Of a stretch of DNA of 64,000 nt, positions 8,370 to 18,405 are shown piece by piece. The notes beneath the pieces are model-generated. The model searched no databases and was not told the DNA's origin. It worked only from the letters and a program-made list of their open reading frames with translations. Source of the DNA: an uncultured Clostridia bacterium (GTDB taxonomy: Bacteria; Bacillota; Clostridia; RUG12999); assembly GCA_934792465.1 (NCBI GenBank), contig CAKVOK010000005.1:25487-89486 (forward strand). The letters are read 5' to 3'. Position 1 is the first letter of the stretch. Every line of letters begins with the position of its first letter. A program made the position numbers and the translations under genes.

Positions 8370-9083
8370 ATGGTTCCATTAATAGAATTTAAAGATATTT
8401 ACAAAATATATTCAATCGGCGGCACGGAAATTCACGCCGCCGACGGAGTATCGTTTAAGATATACCGCGGCGAATTTGTCGCCATTGTCGGGCAGTCCGG
8501 AAGCGGAAAATCCACCTGTATGAACATAATCGGCTGTCTTGATGTGCCGACGAAGGGAGAATATTTTCTCGACGGCGAGGACGTAAGCCACAAAAGCGAG
8601 GACGAACTCGCAAAAATACGCAACAAAATGCTCGGATTTATCTTTCAGCAATACAATCTGCTGCCGAAGCTTTCTGTCCTCGAAAACGTCAAGCTGCCGC
8701 TCCTATACGCAAACATAAAGGAAAGCGAACAGAACGAACGTGCCATAGAAGCACTGAAACGTGTCGGGCTTGAGGACAAAACAAAGCACAAGCCGTCGCA
8801 GCTTTCAGGCGGTCAGCAGCAGCGTGTATCCATAGCCAGAGCGCTTGCCGGCGACCCGTCCATAATCTTAGCGGACGAACCCACAGGTGCGCTCGATTCC
8901 AAAACCGGTCATGAGGTTATGGAATTTTTGCAGGAGCTTAACAGCCAGGGAAACACAATCGTGCTGATAACGCACGACAACACAATCGCCGCACAGGCGA
9001 AACGAATACTCAGAATCCAAGACGGAAAAATTGTTTTTGACGGTCTTCCTCAGGATGATGAAATGATCAAAAAAGTAATTTAA
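8370..9083 (+). CDS. MacB/LolD-type ABC transporter ATP-binding protein
   Basis: The 237-residue cytoplasmic ATPase has a complete motif set: Walker A GQSGSGKST (about 41-49), Q-loop FQQYN, ABC signature LSGGQQQR (about 145), Walker B ILADEPTGALD and switch histidine ITHD. Length and motifs match the LolD/MacB/FtsE-like ATPase group. It sits between the adaptor and the permease, 3 bp and 14 bp away, so the three should form one tripartite-like pump without an outer-membrane part. Confidence 0.95.
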   Translation: MVPLIEFKDIYKIYSIGGTEIHAADGVSFKIYRGEFVAIVGQSGSGKSTCMNIIGCLDVPTKGEYFLDGEDVSHKSEDELAKIRNKMLGFIFQQYNLLPKLSVLENVKLPLLYANIKESEQNERAIEALKRVGLEDKTKHKPSQLSGGQQQRVSIARALAGDPSIILADEPTGALDSKTGHEVMEFLQELNSQGNTIVLITHDNTIAAQAKRILRIQDGKIVFDGLPQDDEMIKKVI

Positions 9084-9097
9084 GGGGGAAATCGAAT

Positions 9098-10276
9098 ATG
9101 AAACTAAGCAAATGTTTTAAGCTTGCCGTCGGCAGCATTGTTTCCAACAAAATGCGTTCGTTTCTCACCATGCTCGGAATTATCATAGGTATTGCCGCCG
9201 TAATTGCACTTGTCAGCGTCATGAATGGCGTAACCGGTCAGGTAACCGAAACATTTTCAAAAATGGGTACTACGAAAATAAACGTATCCGTTCAGAACAG
9301 AGGTCTGTCCAGAGTTGTAACTCCCGATGATATATACGAATTTGCACAGGACAACGAATTGATAGACGGCGTAAGCCCGAACGTTACCGTTCCGGCAAGC
9401 GTAAAGGGAAGCTCTTCTTCGGACTCGCTTTCTTCAAAAGTTACCGGAGTAAGCGAGCAGTATGCCGAAAAGAACAAATACGAGCTTAAAGAAGGCACTT
9501 TTTTCAGCTATGTTGACGTACTTAATCTGCAAAAGGTATGCACAATAGGCACATACGTTGCCAACGAGATTTTCGGCAATGAACCGGCAACGGGAAAAAC
9601 GCTGAAAATAAACGGCTATGCCTTTAAAGTCACGGGAGTTATAGTGGAACAGGCGGATTCGACCGAGGGTTCGACGGACGACTGCGTATATATACCCTAC
9701 ACCTCCGCAACAAGACTTTCGAGAAGTACGCTTGTCAGCAGCTACACAATGTGGGCAAAGGACGACGACAGTGTTGATGCCGCAATTACAAGCATAAAAA
9801 CATACCTTAACATATTTATAGGCGACAGCGACTATTACAGCGTTGTCGGAATGCAGGAAATTCTCGATGATGTATCAAGCGTTACGGAAACGCTGAAAAT
9901 GGCGCTTGTTCTCATTGCCGGAATATCACTTCTTGTCGGCGGTATCGGAATTATGAACATAATGCTTGTTTCCGTTACGGAACGCACAAAGGAAATAGGC
10001 ATACGAAAATCACTCGGTGCAAATCCGCACGATATTATGAAGCAATTCGTAATAGAAGCCGCTACAATAAGCTGCCTCGGCGGTCTTATAGGAATAGTAC
10101 TCGGCTCGCTCATATCTACGGTAGTCGGTATGTTCATGGGCACAAGTGTTACTACTTCCGTTACGGCTGTTGCGGTATCGTTCGCCGTATCGGCAGGAAT
10201 CGGCATAGGCTTCGGCTATCTGCCGGCGAAAAAAGCGTCTGCGCTTAATCCGATAGACGCACTGAGGTTTGAATAA
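9098..10276 (+). CDS. MacB-like ABC transporter permease (FtsX family)
   Basis: The 392-residue protein starts at an ATG after GGGGG. It has the MacB/FtsX layout: one N-terminal membrane helix (about 18-42, LTMLGIIIGIAAVIALVSVM), a large extracytoplasmic MacB_PCD domain (about 45-265), then three C-terminal helices (about 270-300, 320-350, 355-385). The loop TKEIGIRKSLGA, characteristic of this family, follows the second helix. It pairs with the ATPase just upstream. The SLH protein gene begins 15 bp after the stop. Confidence 0.94.
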   Translation: MKLSKCFKLAVGSIVSNKMRSFLTMLGIIIGIAAVIALVSVMNGVTGQVTETFSKMGTTKINVSVQNRGLSRVVTPDDIYEFAQDNELIDGVSPNVTVPASVKGSSSSDSLSSKVTGVSEQYAEKNKYELKEGTFFSYVDVLNLQKVCTIGTYVANEIFGNEPATGKTLKINGYAFKVTGVIVEQADSTEGSTDDCVYIPYTSATRLSRSTLVSSYTMWAKDDDSVDAAITSIKTYLNIFIGDSDYYSVVGMQEILDDVSSVTETLKMALVLIAGISLLVGGIGIMNIMLVSVTERTKEIGIRKSLGANPHDIMKQFVIEAATISCLGGLIGIVLGSLISTVVGMFMGTSVTTSVTAVAVSFAVSAGIGIGFGYLPAKKASALNPIDALRFE

Positions 10277-10291
10277 AGGTGGAGGAAAACA

Positions 10292-12721
10292 ATGAAAAAA
10301 ATATTAACTGTATTACTTATATTTATAATGTGCGTCTGTGCAATTCCGTGCAGCGCTTCGCAAAGCGAAATAACGCTGCTTTCGCAGCTCAGCATCATGG
10401 TGGGCGATCCGGACGGCAATTTCAGAAGTGATGACTATATTTCAAGAGCCGAATTTATGAAAGCCGCAATCGCCGCTTCAAGCTACAAAAACTCGGTCGC
10501 TTCGAGCCTAAGCATATCGCCTTTTAAGGACGTTACGGCTTCGTACTGGGCAGCACCGTATATAAAGCTGGCAACGCAGAACGGACTCTGCAAGGGATAT
10601 ATGGACGCAACGTTCCGCCCGGACAATCCGATATGCTATGAAGAAGCAATAACCGTCCTACTCAAAATTCTCGGATATACGGACGACGATTTCGGGCTTT
10701 CCTGGCCATACGGTCAGATAGGGCTTGCGGAAAGCCTGAAAATAACGGAGAATGTAAATTCTTATGCCGGTGCATACGTTACAAGAGGTCAGGTTGCAAC
10801 CTTGATTTACAATACGCTTGACACAAAGATGAAAAATTCTCAAAGCAAGCTTATTTCCGTATTCGACTGTGAAACGATAGAAAATGCGGTAATCGTTGCG
10901 ACGAACAACGAGGACAGCTCTCTCGGCGCAGGGAAAGTATATACAACGGCGGGAACGTACAAATTCAGTTCGGATTTTGATTATTCCTATGTGGGAAAAC
11001 GAGGCGACCTGACGGTTAAAAACGGCGAAGATTTCGTTTCGTTCACACCGAACGACCAGCAGATTGACACTTACAGCGTAACAGACGTTATCGGTTCGGA
11101 TTTGCTACTCAACGGCACTGCGCTTAATATAAACGAAAATCTCACGGTTTATTACAAATCGCAGGCAACGACATACAAAAACGTAATTTCCTCCGCTTCC
11201 AAGGGAGATACGTTTACGGTATACAAAAACTCGGCAGGCATAACGGATTACGCCGTTCTGAAAGCTTCTGCCGCCGATATTAACGTAAGCGTGCTTGACA
11301 AGTACATTATCTATTCGCAGCTCGACAATGCGATTATCGGCTATTCAAACGGCATCTTCACGCAGATTGATTTGCCTGCTGCAACAACGGCATACAAGGA
11401 CAATGCAAAAACAACGTATTCGCAGATAAAATCCTCTCTTTCCATGGGTGACATTATCTACGTAAAGAAGAATGAAAGCGGAAACATAGATTATATAAGC
11501 TATGAACAGGGCAATATAACAGGACCCGTTACGCTCGCCGGCAAGAGCAGCCTTGCGCAGTTCGGCAACGCAACGAAGATAATGCGCAACGGAAACGAAG
11601 TTACCGAAAACGAGATTGCCGCAAATGATATTGCATACTACATTGCGGACATAGGAATCGTACTTGTGTATTCAAACAAGATTACGGGAGTATATGAAAA
11701 GGCTTCTCCGAACAAGGATACGCCAACAACAATTACGGTATCCGGAAAAGAATACAATATTGAAAGTGCTGCGGCATTCAACAAGCTTTCTTCGGGCGGC
11801 AGCGCAAACTACGGCGATACGATAACGCTGCTTTTAGGCAAAACAAATGAGGTTGCCGATGTAATAACAAGCAATTCTTCAAGTACCGTCATATACGGAT
11901 ATATGGTTGAAACGGGTACAAAGGAATACACAAAAAGCGATTTGAGTAAATATTCCGGCACGTATGCGAAAATAATCACTTCCGACGGAACGGAATACGA
12001 ATATATCACGGATAAAAACTACAAAGAAATCAAAAATTCCATAGTAAAAGCAACGCTTAAAAACGGAGTTGCAACAATTGCGGCACTTACAAAAGGCGGT
12101 TATTCCGGCGGAAAATACAGCGTTGCCGAGAGGACGCTCGGCAGCAACAAGCTTGCGGACGACGTTAATATACTCGATGTACTGACAACGGACAACACAC
12201 GCACAGGCGCATATGCAACAGTATTTGAGAGCCGTATAGACGGCGTAAATATAAATGCCGGCAATATAATCTACATGGGCAAGGATTCAAACGGCAAAGT
12301 TACCGATTTGATACTTAACAACGTGACGGGCGACTCCTACAGCTACGGAGTTATCGTTAAGGCAGACAAAAACAAGTACACATACATTGTTGACGGCAGC
12401 GAAAAAAGCTTTTCTTCCTCTACGACATTCCCTGTTTATTCCGGTCAGGCGGCTATGTTCGGACTTTCCGGAAACAGCGTAGAAGAGATGAAATCTCTTA
12501 CAAAAATAGAAGCCTCTCTCGTTGACGTTACGGATACTGCGGTTTCCACGGCAAACAGCACATATATGCTGAGCGACAGAGTTGCGGTATACCGCAAAAC
12601 GAACAGCGTATATACTCTTATTCCGCTGTCCGATATAAAAGATTCGGACTACACGCTTACAGGCTATTATGACAAATCCGAGGGCGGCGGCGGACGTGTA
12701 AGAATTATAATTGCACAATAA
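10292..12721 (+). CDS. SLH-domain surface protein at the end of the efflux operon
   Basis: The 809-residue protein has a GGTGGAGG ribosome site and a signal peptide (about 1-22, cut near CSA/SQS). Three SLH repeats follow (about 28-70, FRSDDYISRAEF; about 72-130, FKDVTASYWAAPYI; about 135-180, GQVATLIYNTL). The remaining 630 residues are beta-rich, repetitive and of no recognised catalytic family. The body resembles other SLH proteins of this window in architecture (blocks with YxNGVxxx and KDGNIxY-type strands). It is 15 bp behind the MacB-like permease, so it is probably cotranscribed. A link to export or to sensing of envelope damage is possible but unproven. Confidence 0.85.
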   Translation: MKKILTVLLIFIMCVCAIPCSASQSEITLLSQLSIMVGDPDGNFRSDDYISRAEFMKAAIAASSYKNSVASSLSISPFKDVTASYWAAPYIKLATQNGLCKGYMDATFRPDNPICYEEAITVLLKILGYTDDDFGLSWPYGQIGLAESLKITENVNSYAGAYVTRGQVATLIYNTLDTKMKNSQSKLISVFDCETIENAVIVATNNEDSSLGAGKVYTTAGTYKFSSDFDYSYVGKRGDLTVKNGEDFVSFTPNDQQIDTYSVTDVIGSDLLLNGTALNINENLTVYYKSQATTYKNVISSASKGDTFTVYKNSAGITDYAVLKASAADINVSVLDKYIIYSQLDNAIIGYSNGIFTQIDLPAATTAYKDNAKTTYSQIKSSLSMGDIIYVKKNESGNIDYISYEQGNITGPVTLAGKSSLAQFGNATKIMRNGNEVTENEIAANDIAYYIADIGIVLVYSNKITGVYEKASPNKDTPTTITVSGKEYNIESAAAFNKLSSGGSANYGDTITLLLGKTNEVADVITSNSSSTVIYGYMVETGTKEYTKSDLSKYSGTYAKIITSDGTEYEYITDKNYKEIKNSIVKATLKNGVATIAALTKGGYSGGKYSVAERTLGSNKLADDVNILDVLTTDNTRTGAYATVFESRIDGVNINAGNIIYMGKDSNGKVTDLILNNVTGDSYSYGVIVKADKNKYTYIVDGSEKSFSSSTTFPVYSGQAAMFGLSGNSVEEMKSLTKIEASLVDVTDTAVSTANSTYMLSDRVAVYRKTNSVYTLIPLSDIKDSDYTLTGYYDKSEGGGGRVRIIIAQ

Positions 12722-12756
12722 AAAATCAAGAGAAGGGTGATGTACTTTTAATTAAG

Positions 12757-12800
12757 CAAGGTACGGACAAATTCGTTTTCACAAAATTATCCGTACCTTG
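12757..12800. terminator. Hairpin between converging genes
   Basis: CAAGGTACGGA (12757-12767) pairs perfectly with TCCGTACCTTG (12790-12800), giving an 11-bp stem with a 22-base loop, followed by TTCTTAATTTATTTTT on the plus strand. It probably ends the efflux-SLH operon and also faces the minus-strand remnant that ends at 12809. Confidence 0.55.
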
Positions 12801-12808
12801 TTCTTAAT

Positions 12809-13511
12809 TTATTTTTCGGTTTTCCTACCGTTTATTGTAACCTCCGATTCATACCCTGCCGTATCGGATTTTGTTACCTCTGTGATTTTTCCCCTTACGG
12901 CATTGTTTGTAACTATCAATTTAACGATTCTGCCGTCTTTGGTTCTCGCCGCAGAAATAACATCATATGCCTTTATGTCGTCAAAGCTTGCCAATACACC
13001 GTCTTTGTAAATCTTTATATTGTCATCCGATGCGTCTATATTTCTTGTTGCGGAATGTAAATCATATATCATTTTGTCTATGCCCTTTGAATAAACAACG
13101 CATTCGTCATAGTTTATAACCGAAAGCACATTATATATGCCGTCGCCGTCATTATCAATCAACGTTACGCTTCCGTTTTTGCAAGGGATTTTCCAGTTTG
13201 AATAATCACTTACCGCCACACCGTTGTACAAAACATACACACCGTTCGGGAAAGTTTCCTTTTTCTTTTTATCACCCTCGCTGTATGTAAGTTCGCCCAT
13301 AGTAAGCTTTGTAATATTTTCGGAACTTACCTTTAAAACTTCACCGTCGCCGGTATTTTGCCGCATAAACAAAAGTTCTTTGTCATCGCTTACCTTTTCA
13401 TCCATGTAATACCATGCTTCCAGGTTCATACCGAGCATTTCAAAAGTATTCACATTTTTGCTTATAAGCTCCGTATTTCCTATTTCCACTCTTTGGGAAT
13501 TAAATGTGTCA
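12809..13511 (-). pseudogene. Fragment of an SLH-type surface protein, cut at both ends
   Basis: About 230 residues aligned by eye match the middle (about residues 200-440) of the 850-residue SLH protein at 25477-28029. Shared features are a run ending in AWYYMD/TYYYKD, a YNGVA motif, and a central Asp/Gly-rich stretch followed by GKITEV/GTVTAT. The SLH repeats, signal peptide and C-terminal half are missing. The frame can be extended to an ATG at 13558, but those first codons lie within the palindrome at 13512-13559 and have no ribosome site. I read it as a gene truncated by a recombination or insertion event rather than a small functional gene. Confidence 0.7.
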
Positions 13512-13559
13512 TTTGGAAATGTCAATAAATGTGCAGTCGAATTTATTGACATTTCCAAA
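13512..13559. repeat. Palindromic repeat element, copy 1 (complete palindrome)
   Basis: TTTGGAAATGTCAATAAA (13512-13529) is the exact reverse complement of 13542-13559, with a 12-base loop. The left arm plus loop recurs at 40694-40722 with one mismatch. Both copies abut the broken end of a gene. This looks like the end or scar of a mobile element, family unknown. Between here and 13766 I see only a short ribosome-site-led frame of 17 codons (from 13709) and a decayed reading frame, not a credible gene. Confidence 0.7.
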
Positions 13560-13766
13560 ACTGAGTATATGAAACAATCTTATCATTGTTTCAAAACCAT
13601 AATTTATTTTTGCCTAAAAATAATAATTTCCGCTTTGTCCTGCTCTGTTTCCACCTCCAATCCCGTATCTTTATCAAATTACGTATATCTTTTTTCAAAA
13701 TATAACAGTATCCTGAATTGATAAATTTCCGTTCTGTAAATTAATCATTATACATATCTCCTCGTT

Positions 13767-16700
13767 TTACGGTTTAATTTTTTGTTCTTTCTTATCTCTG
13801 CACGGCATTATATCCGATAAATTATCCCAGAGATACCACTCAACAGTGTTGCCCGGCTGTGCTTCAATCGTTTCGGAAAAAATTACTTTTACGGTGTTTT
13901 TCCCCAAAACATGAGTATCTTCGTGAACCGATATTATATTTTTCAATTTATCGTCAGTAACCGTAAAGATATTTTCCTTTGCTTTGTATTCATAACTTGA
14001 ATCCATTGTATTTACAAGCTTTTTCTCCATTGTAACAAACTTTAGTGCCGATATCGTCACATCCTTATCAATCCATATATTGTATATTTCATAATTTCGC
14101 CACCACACCGTATCATTAAATCTTATAAATAAATCTGTTGCATTGTCCCAGCCGCTTAACAAATCAAGCGGTATTCTGACCGTAGTTCTGCCCTGACCGT
14201 AATTTACGGTAGTTATACTATCAGCTCCAATCAATCCGACAGATAAATCATATACGGATGTATTCATGTTTTTCAGTTCAATGTTTAAAAATGCGTCTTT
14301 GCTCGTTTTGTCCGTAATACCCAACTCGCTTAGGCTAAATGACAATCCTTGTTTTCCGCATGCCGTAAAATAGATTATGTTTGATACTGTCGCATACGGT
14401 CCCTGTGATGCATTTTCCGGATATTTTTTATAATCGCAATATAAATTCCCGTTTCTGAAAATATCCTTTAGATTTTCCGTGATTACGGTATCCGGTACGT
14501 CCGGGGTATCCTTTTGAACAATTGTTTCCGTTTCCCTGACCTCGCCTGCAAAAAGCTCGCCTATTGATATGCTGTATATATCAATTTGCCGCCACCATTC
14601 GGACTCATCAAACCTTATGAAAATCTTGTCTGTATCGTCCCAGCTGAAATCTTCGTGTATAACCAAAGATGATAACGGAATAAGAATTGTCTGCTCGCCG
14701 TTCTCATATTTCACCGTAAAACTGTCGGTCTTTGTTCCGTCTGTTCTGCCGAATGTAATCAGATAATCATTAACTTTTTTCGCCTGCAATTTCAATTTTA
14801 AATATCTTTTTCTGAAATTTTCATCGGTTATTCCAAGTTCGTTTGTATTAAACAAAAGTCCCTGTTTCCCCAAAGTGGTAATCAAAATCTTGTCCGTAAC
14901 ATTTATGTATGGACCGCTTCCCGCATTTGGCGGGTATTTTTCGTATTGACAATTAAATCTTCCGTTTTCAAAAATACTGCATATGTCGTAAAGCTTACGT
15001 TCCTTCGTCAGTCTGTTGTATATTTCGGCATCTGCCGGTGCGACCGCAAGATATTGTATATACATCTCCGGTGCTGTGCCGGACGCAACCGTAAACCCCA
15101 AGCCGAAAGAATCCGATATTGATTCATCAATCGGTATTTTTATTGTTTGCCATTCTGTTGTATTTTTAATATGTTCCGATATATCGCATACCGAAACAAC
15201 TCCGCCCGTAAATTTCGACTCTGTTTTAACAAGAGAAAGCTTAGTATTTATCACGCTTAATTTTATTTTCGCAATAATATTGCTTCCTGCCGTTATTCCG
15301 CTGAAAAGCTTATTTTTATTATGACCGAATTTCACCGCCTTGCCCGCTTCTCCGAAATCGACCTTAATACACTTTTCTCCGTCTAATACATAATCCTTCG
15401 TTACTTTCGCATAGTTGCTTACACTTGTATCCGCCACAAATACAACACCCTGTGCATACGCCCCGTCGTTAATTATATTAACGGCCTTTTCATCGTTGCA
15501 ATAATAATCTCCGATTATCTCAATGCCTGTACCTATATACATATTATTGATATATAATTTTTTATTTTTCTCCGTAAAGCCGATTGCACATATCTCCGCA
15601 TCATCGCTTATACCCAATTCGGAAAACGGTATATTGACAACACCGTCTATTATTTCAGCCTTCAGATAATGCGTATCGTATTTATTGCGTATATATAAAT
15701 AAACATAGTTTTCTTCTGTTCCGACATTGAATTTCAGATACATATTTCCGATTGCCGTGCCGGAAATTCTATATCCGTCAAATCTAAATTCCATCGGATA
15801 TTGTTCCGAGGTATATACACCGTTTTCCGTTTTGCCGAATTTATATAATTCGGATACGTTTCCCGGCAGTCCGCCGTCTTTATTGATAACGGTAAATCCG
15901 CCTGCCGGAGTGCAGTCCGTATAATATGGGCTCTCATCTGCATTTACTGCCTTGTATTCTTTTGTATTATAGTCAAATTCAGCTGTTTCTCCGCCCGATA
16001 CAAGCGTATATGTCCCATTCTCCAAGTCCGGTTCGGTTTTTCCGAAGTATATACCGTTGTTGCTTTCCAAATAAACTTTCCGAATGTGGTTTCCGTCCAA
16101 ATCGTATATATCAGCTTCACTCATTCCGCTTCCGTAACCGAATATTCTCAATTCGTTTCCCGATATGTCCGTAAACAGCGTTTTCCCTGATTTTTTCTGT
16201 ATTTCATAATACAGCGTTTTGTATTTTCCGTTCGGCTTAAACGTATATCCGCCGCTTGTTCTCATCGTTTCGACGGCTTGCGCTTTTCTTCCGGAAGAAT
16301 CAAGTGCAAACACAGCAATATCGGAGTTGGTTTTAATTGTAACGCTTGCGTTTACCGCTTCTGTAAGTATCGGCGCATTTCCCTTTGTCAGCATATGACC
16401 CGAATTGTTTTCATCAAAAGTCATTCCGGTATTCTTTTCCCTTGCTGCTGCGGTAAGAAGCATATGTCCCGACTCCGATAATTTTTTATCGTCAAGAGAT
16501 ACAAGAGTTATTGTGGAAATATCATTATTGATACTGATAGTCATTGCGTCCGATTCATAGGATACATTTTTCGTATTGCCGGTTACAAGATTGGATTTGT
16601 CCGTTGTAACTTTTATCAGCGAATTATCGCGTTCCCATACTATCTGGTCGTTTATAACCGTTTCCTTGTTTTTGATTTTTTTCTTAAGGATTGTATCCGC

Positions 16701-18347
16701 AGCGTTAAATTCCGATTTATCATACGAATCGTACTCATCTTTATCCATAAGTACATATCGGGCTTTTGCATAGTCCGTAAACAATCCGTATTGTATCTTG
16801 CTTGTTTCCGGCCACTCTGCATATGTTTTTGTAATAATGTTGTCACGGATCGCCGGTATTTCAAGCGACATGCCAGCTTCTTTTACGTCCTTCCTGTGAT
16901 AAATCATTGCCGACGACGGCTGAACAGCCGTTCTTGCCGGTGAATTATATGTTTGAAATGCATCGTATAAGTAATTTACTGTTTGTCCGTCGGCACGCAT
17001 ACAGTAATTAAGCGGATACCAGTTCTGAAAGCTTGCTATAACAGCCATCATAGGCTCTGTTTCGGCGCCGTATTCGTTCGGTATGCACTCCTGATATTCA
17101 CTTATGACATATGGCTTTTGCGTTCTGTAATATCCCGCTCTCCAAAACATATTTACTCCGTAACCGGCAGACGAGCCCATTCCCTGAAATGTTGAACCGT
17201 TGTCAAACCAGTTCGTAGGGTGCGAATTATACGAATGATTATCAACGTAATCGGTAAATTCGTCGCACGCCGCCATTGTTACCGCATTCTGTGCCCCCAA
17301 GCCAAGCGTTGTGCCTGTAACAAGACATTTTACGCCCAATGTATTTTTGAGATAATCAACCATTGTTTTATACATTTCGCCTTGCAGATAATATACAAAT
17401 CTGTCCATATCCTTTTTTGCTTCGTCCGTATAATCCGTACTTTTCGCATATTTATAATCAAAGACAACGCTGCCGCCGTCAAGATTCCCGTTTACAGGCT
17501 GCCCCCATGCGGCAGATAAATTCGCATGCGCAGTATATTTATTTTTAAGCCAGCCGTTAAATTTATCGTTTAATATATTGGCATAGTATTCTTTTTTATA
17601 AGCTTCCTCGTTTCTGTATGCTCCTTCTGTAAGTTCGGTTATTCCGTTTTCATTGTTTATAGCCATAAACACTATTGCGGGATCGTCCTTCAGTGCGATT
17701 CCCGTATATGGATTTATTTCCGTCAAAAGCTGCTTGGCATAAAGCTTTTGCAAGTCTATCATTTGTTCCGAAAAATTCGATTCCGCACACATCATTGCGC
17801 CTCCGGTATCTTCTATTCCGTCCATCGGCAAAATCATTCTGTATGCCATTAAATCCATATAAATATATACGCCCTTTTCCTTTAGCTTTGAAATAAAATA
17901 AAATAATCTGTCCAGCTGTTCGCCGTCAAGCCGCTTCGTTGTATCCGTACCGTATTTTTCGCCGAATATGTTGTTTCCCTTACCGCTCGGGTTTATATCG
18001 AGCGCATGAAGTCTTACAAGATTATATCCGCTTCTTGCGATACGCATTGCAAGCTCATCCAGTCTGTCGTAATCGTCGAATACAGAATCCACTCCGACAT
18101 TCGTACCCCAAAAACGTGCGGAGGTGCCGTCTTCAAATATTATATACTCTCCCTGTGCACGGACAAAGCCATGCTTGCCGGCAGGTGCGTCAAGTATACC
18201 GGAAACGTCTATCGCCGTCCCGATTGCCTTTTCTTCATCGGGCATATTCCATGTAAACCATTCAGCGGTATCCGCTTCCGCAGCGAATACGCTTGCCGAT
18301 ATTGAAAGAAGTATACATATAATCAACACAAAACTCAATTTTTTCAT
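13767..18347 (-). CDS. Secreted clan GH-A glycoside hydrolase with repeated putative carbohydrate-binding modules
   Basis: The 1,526-residue protein has an AGGAGG ribosome site and a signal peptide (about 1-22). The catalytic TIM barrel (about 25-530) resembles cellulase-family (GH5-like) enzymes, with GTNVG and NLVRLHALD strands, the acid/base Glu in AINNENG (about 234) and a candidate nucleophile Glu in VISEYQE (about 415). A second beta region follows (about 590-770). From about 850 on there are beta-sandwich modules: one of type B (about 985-1160, with GDYYCNDE and EWQTIKIPID) and two tandem copies of type A (about 1165-1300 and 1310-1440, each with YPxNA, GKQGL and IRFxxxxWWR). A C-terminal domain ends near WYLWDNLSDIMP. 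Modules A and B also occur in the 677-residue protein at 18406. It is the last gene of the polysaccharide operon. Substrate unknown. Confidence 0.88.
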   Translation of the reverse strand: MKKLSFVLIICILLSISASVFAAEADTAEWFTWNMPDEEKAIGTAIDVSGILDAPAGKHGFVRAQGEYIIFEDGTSARFWGTNVGVDSVFDDYDRLDELAMRIARSGYNLVRLHALDINPSGKGNNIFGEKYGTDTTKRLDGEQLDRLFYFISKLKEKGVYIYMDLMAYRMILPMDGIEDTGGAMMCAESNFSEQMIDLQKLYAKQLLTEINPYTGIALKDDPAIVFMAINNENGITELTEGAYRNEEAYKKEYYANILNDKFNGWLKNKYTAHANLSAAWGQPVNGNLDGGSVVFDYKYAKSTDYTDEAKKDMDRFVYYLQGEMYKTMVDYLKNTLGVKCLVTGTTLGLGAQNAVTMAACDEFTDYVDNHSYNSHPTNWFDNGSTFQGMGSSAGYGVNMFWRAGYYRTQKPYVISEYQECIPNEYGAETEPMMAVIASFQNWYPLNYCMRADGQTVNYLYDAFQTYNSPARTAVQPSSAMIYHRKDVKEAGMSLEIPAIRDNIITKTYAEWPETSKIQYGLFTDYAKARYVLMDKDEYDSYDKSEFNAADTILKKKIKNKETVINDQIVWERDNSLIKVTTDKSNLVTGNTKNVSYESDAMTISINNDISTITLVSLDDKKLSESGHMLLTAAAREKNTGMTFDENNSGHMLTKGNAPILTEAVNASVTIKTNSDIAVFALDSSGRKAQAVETMRTSGGYTFKPNGKYKTLYYEIQKKSGKTLFTDISGNELRIFGYGSGMSEADIYDLDGNHIRKVYLESNNGIYFGKTEPDLENGTYTLVSGGETAEFDYNTKEYKAVNADESPYYTDCTPAGGFTVINKDGGLPGNVSELYKFGKTENGVYTSEQYPMEFRFDGYRISGTAIGNMYLKFNVGTEENYVYLYIRNKYDTHYLKAEIIDGVVNIPFSELGISDDAEICAIGFTEKNKKLYINNMYIGTGIEIIGDYYCNDEKAVNIINDGAYAQGVVFVADTSVSNYAKVTKDYVLDGEKCIKVDFGEAGKAVKFGHNKNKLFSGITAGSNIIAKIKLSVINTKLSLVKTESKFTGGVVSVCDISEHIKNTTEWQTIKIPIDESISDSFGLGFTVASGTAPEMYIQYLAVAPADAEIYNRLTKERKLYDICSIFENGRFNCQYEKYPPNAGSGPYINVTDKILITTLGKQGLLFNTNELGITDENFRKRYLKLKLQAKKVNDYLITFGRTDGTKTDSFTVKYENGEQTILIPLSSLVIHEDFSWDDTDKIFIRFDESEWWRQIDIYSISIGELFAGEVRETETIVQKDTPDVPDTVITENLKDIFRNGNLYCDYKKYPENASQGPYATVSNIIYFTACGKQGLSFSLSELGITDKTSKDAFLNIELKNMNTSVYDLSVGLIGADSITTVNYGQGRTTVRIPLDLLSGWDNATDLFIRFNDTVWWRNYEIYNIWIDKDVTISALKFVTMEKKLVNTMDSSYEYKAKENIFTVTDDKLKNIISVHEDTHVLGKNTVKVIFSETIEAQPGNTVEWYLWDNLSDIMPCRDKKEQKIKP

Positions 18348-18365
18348 AAGTTCCTCCTATACAAC

Positions 18366-18396
18366 GGCGGAAGCGAAATATTGTTCCGCTTCCGCC
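18366..18396. promoter_or_regulatory. Strong intercistronic hairpin in the polysaccharide operon
   Basis: GGCGGAAGCG (18366-18375) pairs perfectly with CGCTTCCGCC (18387-18396) between the stop of the module protein and the ribosome site of the large hydrolase. On the coding (minus) strand no T-run follows, so it is more likely an RNA processing or stability element than a terminator; on the plus strand it is followed by TCTTTTTTC and could stop antisense transcription. Confidence 0.6.
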
Positions 18397-18405
18397 TCTT
18401 TTTTC

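Noticed and set aside
12809..13558. Complete 249-codon gene starting at 13558
   Set aside because: The first 15 or so codons lie in a palindrome and no ribosome site precedes them; homology to the 850-residue SLH protein begins only after the palindrome.
13560..13766. Small gene after the large hydrolase (17 codons from 13709, then a frame ending near 13615)
   Set aside because: The frames are interrupted by stops and match nothing; at most a decayed gene.
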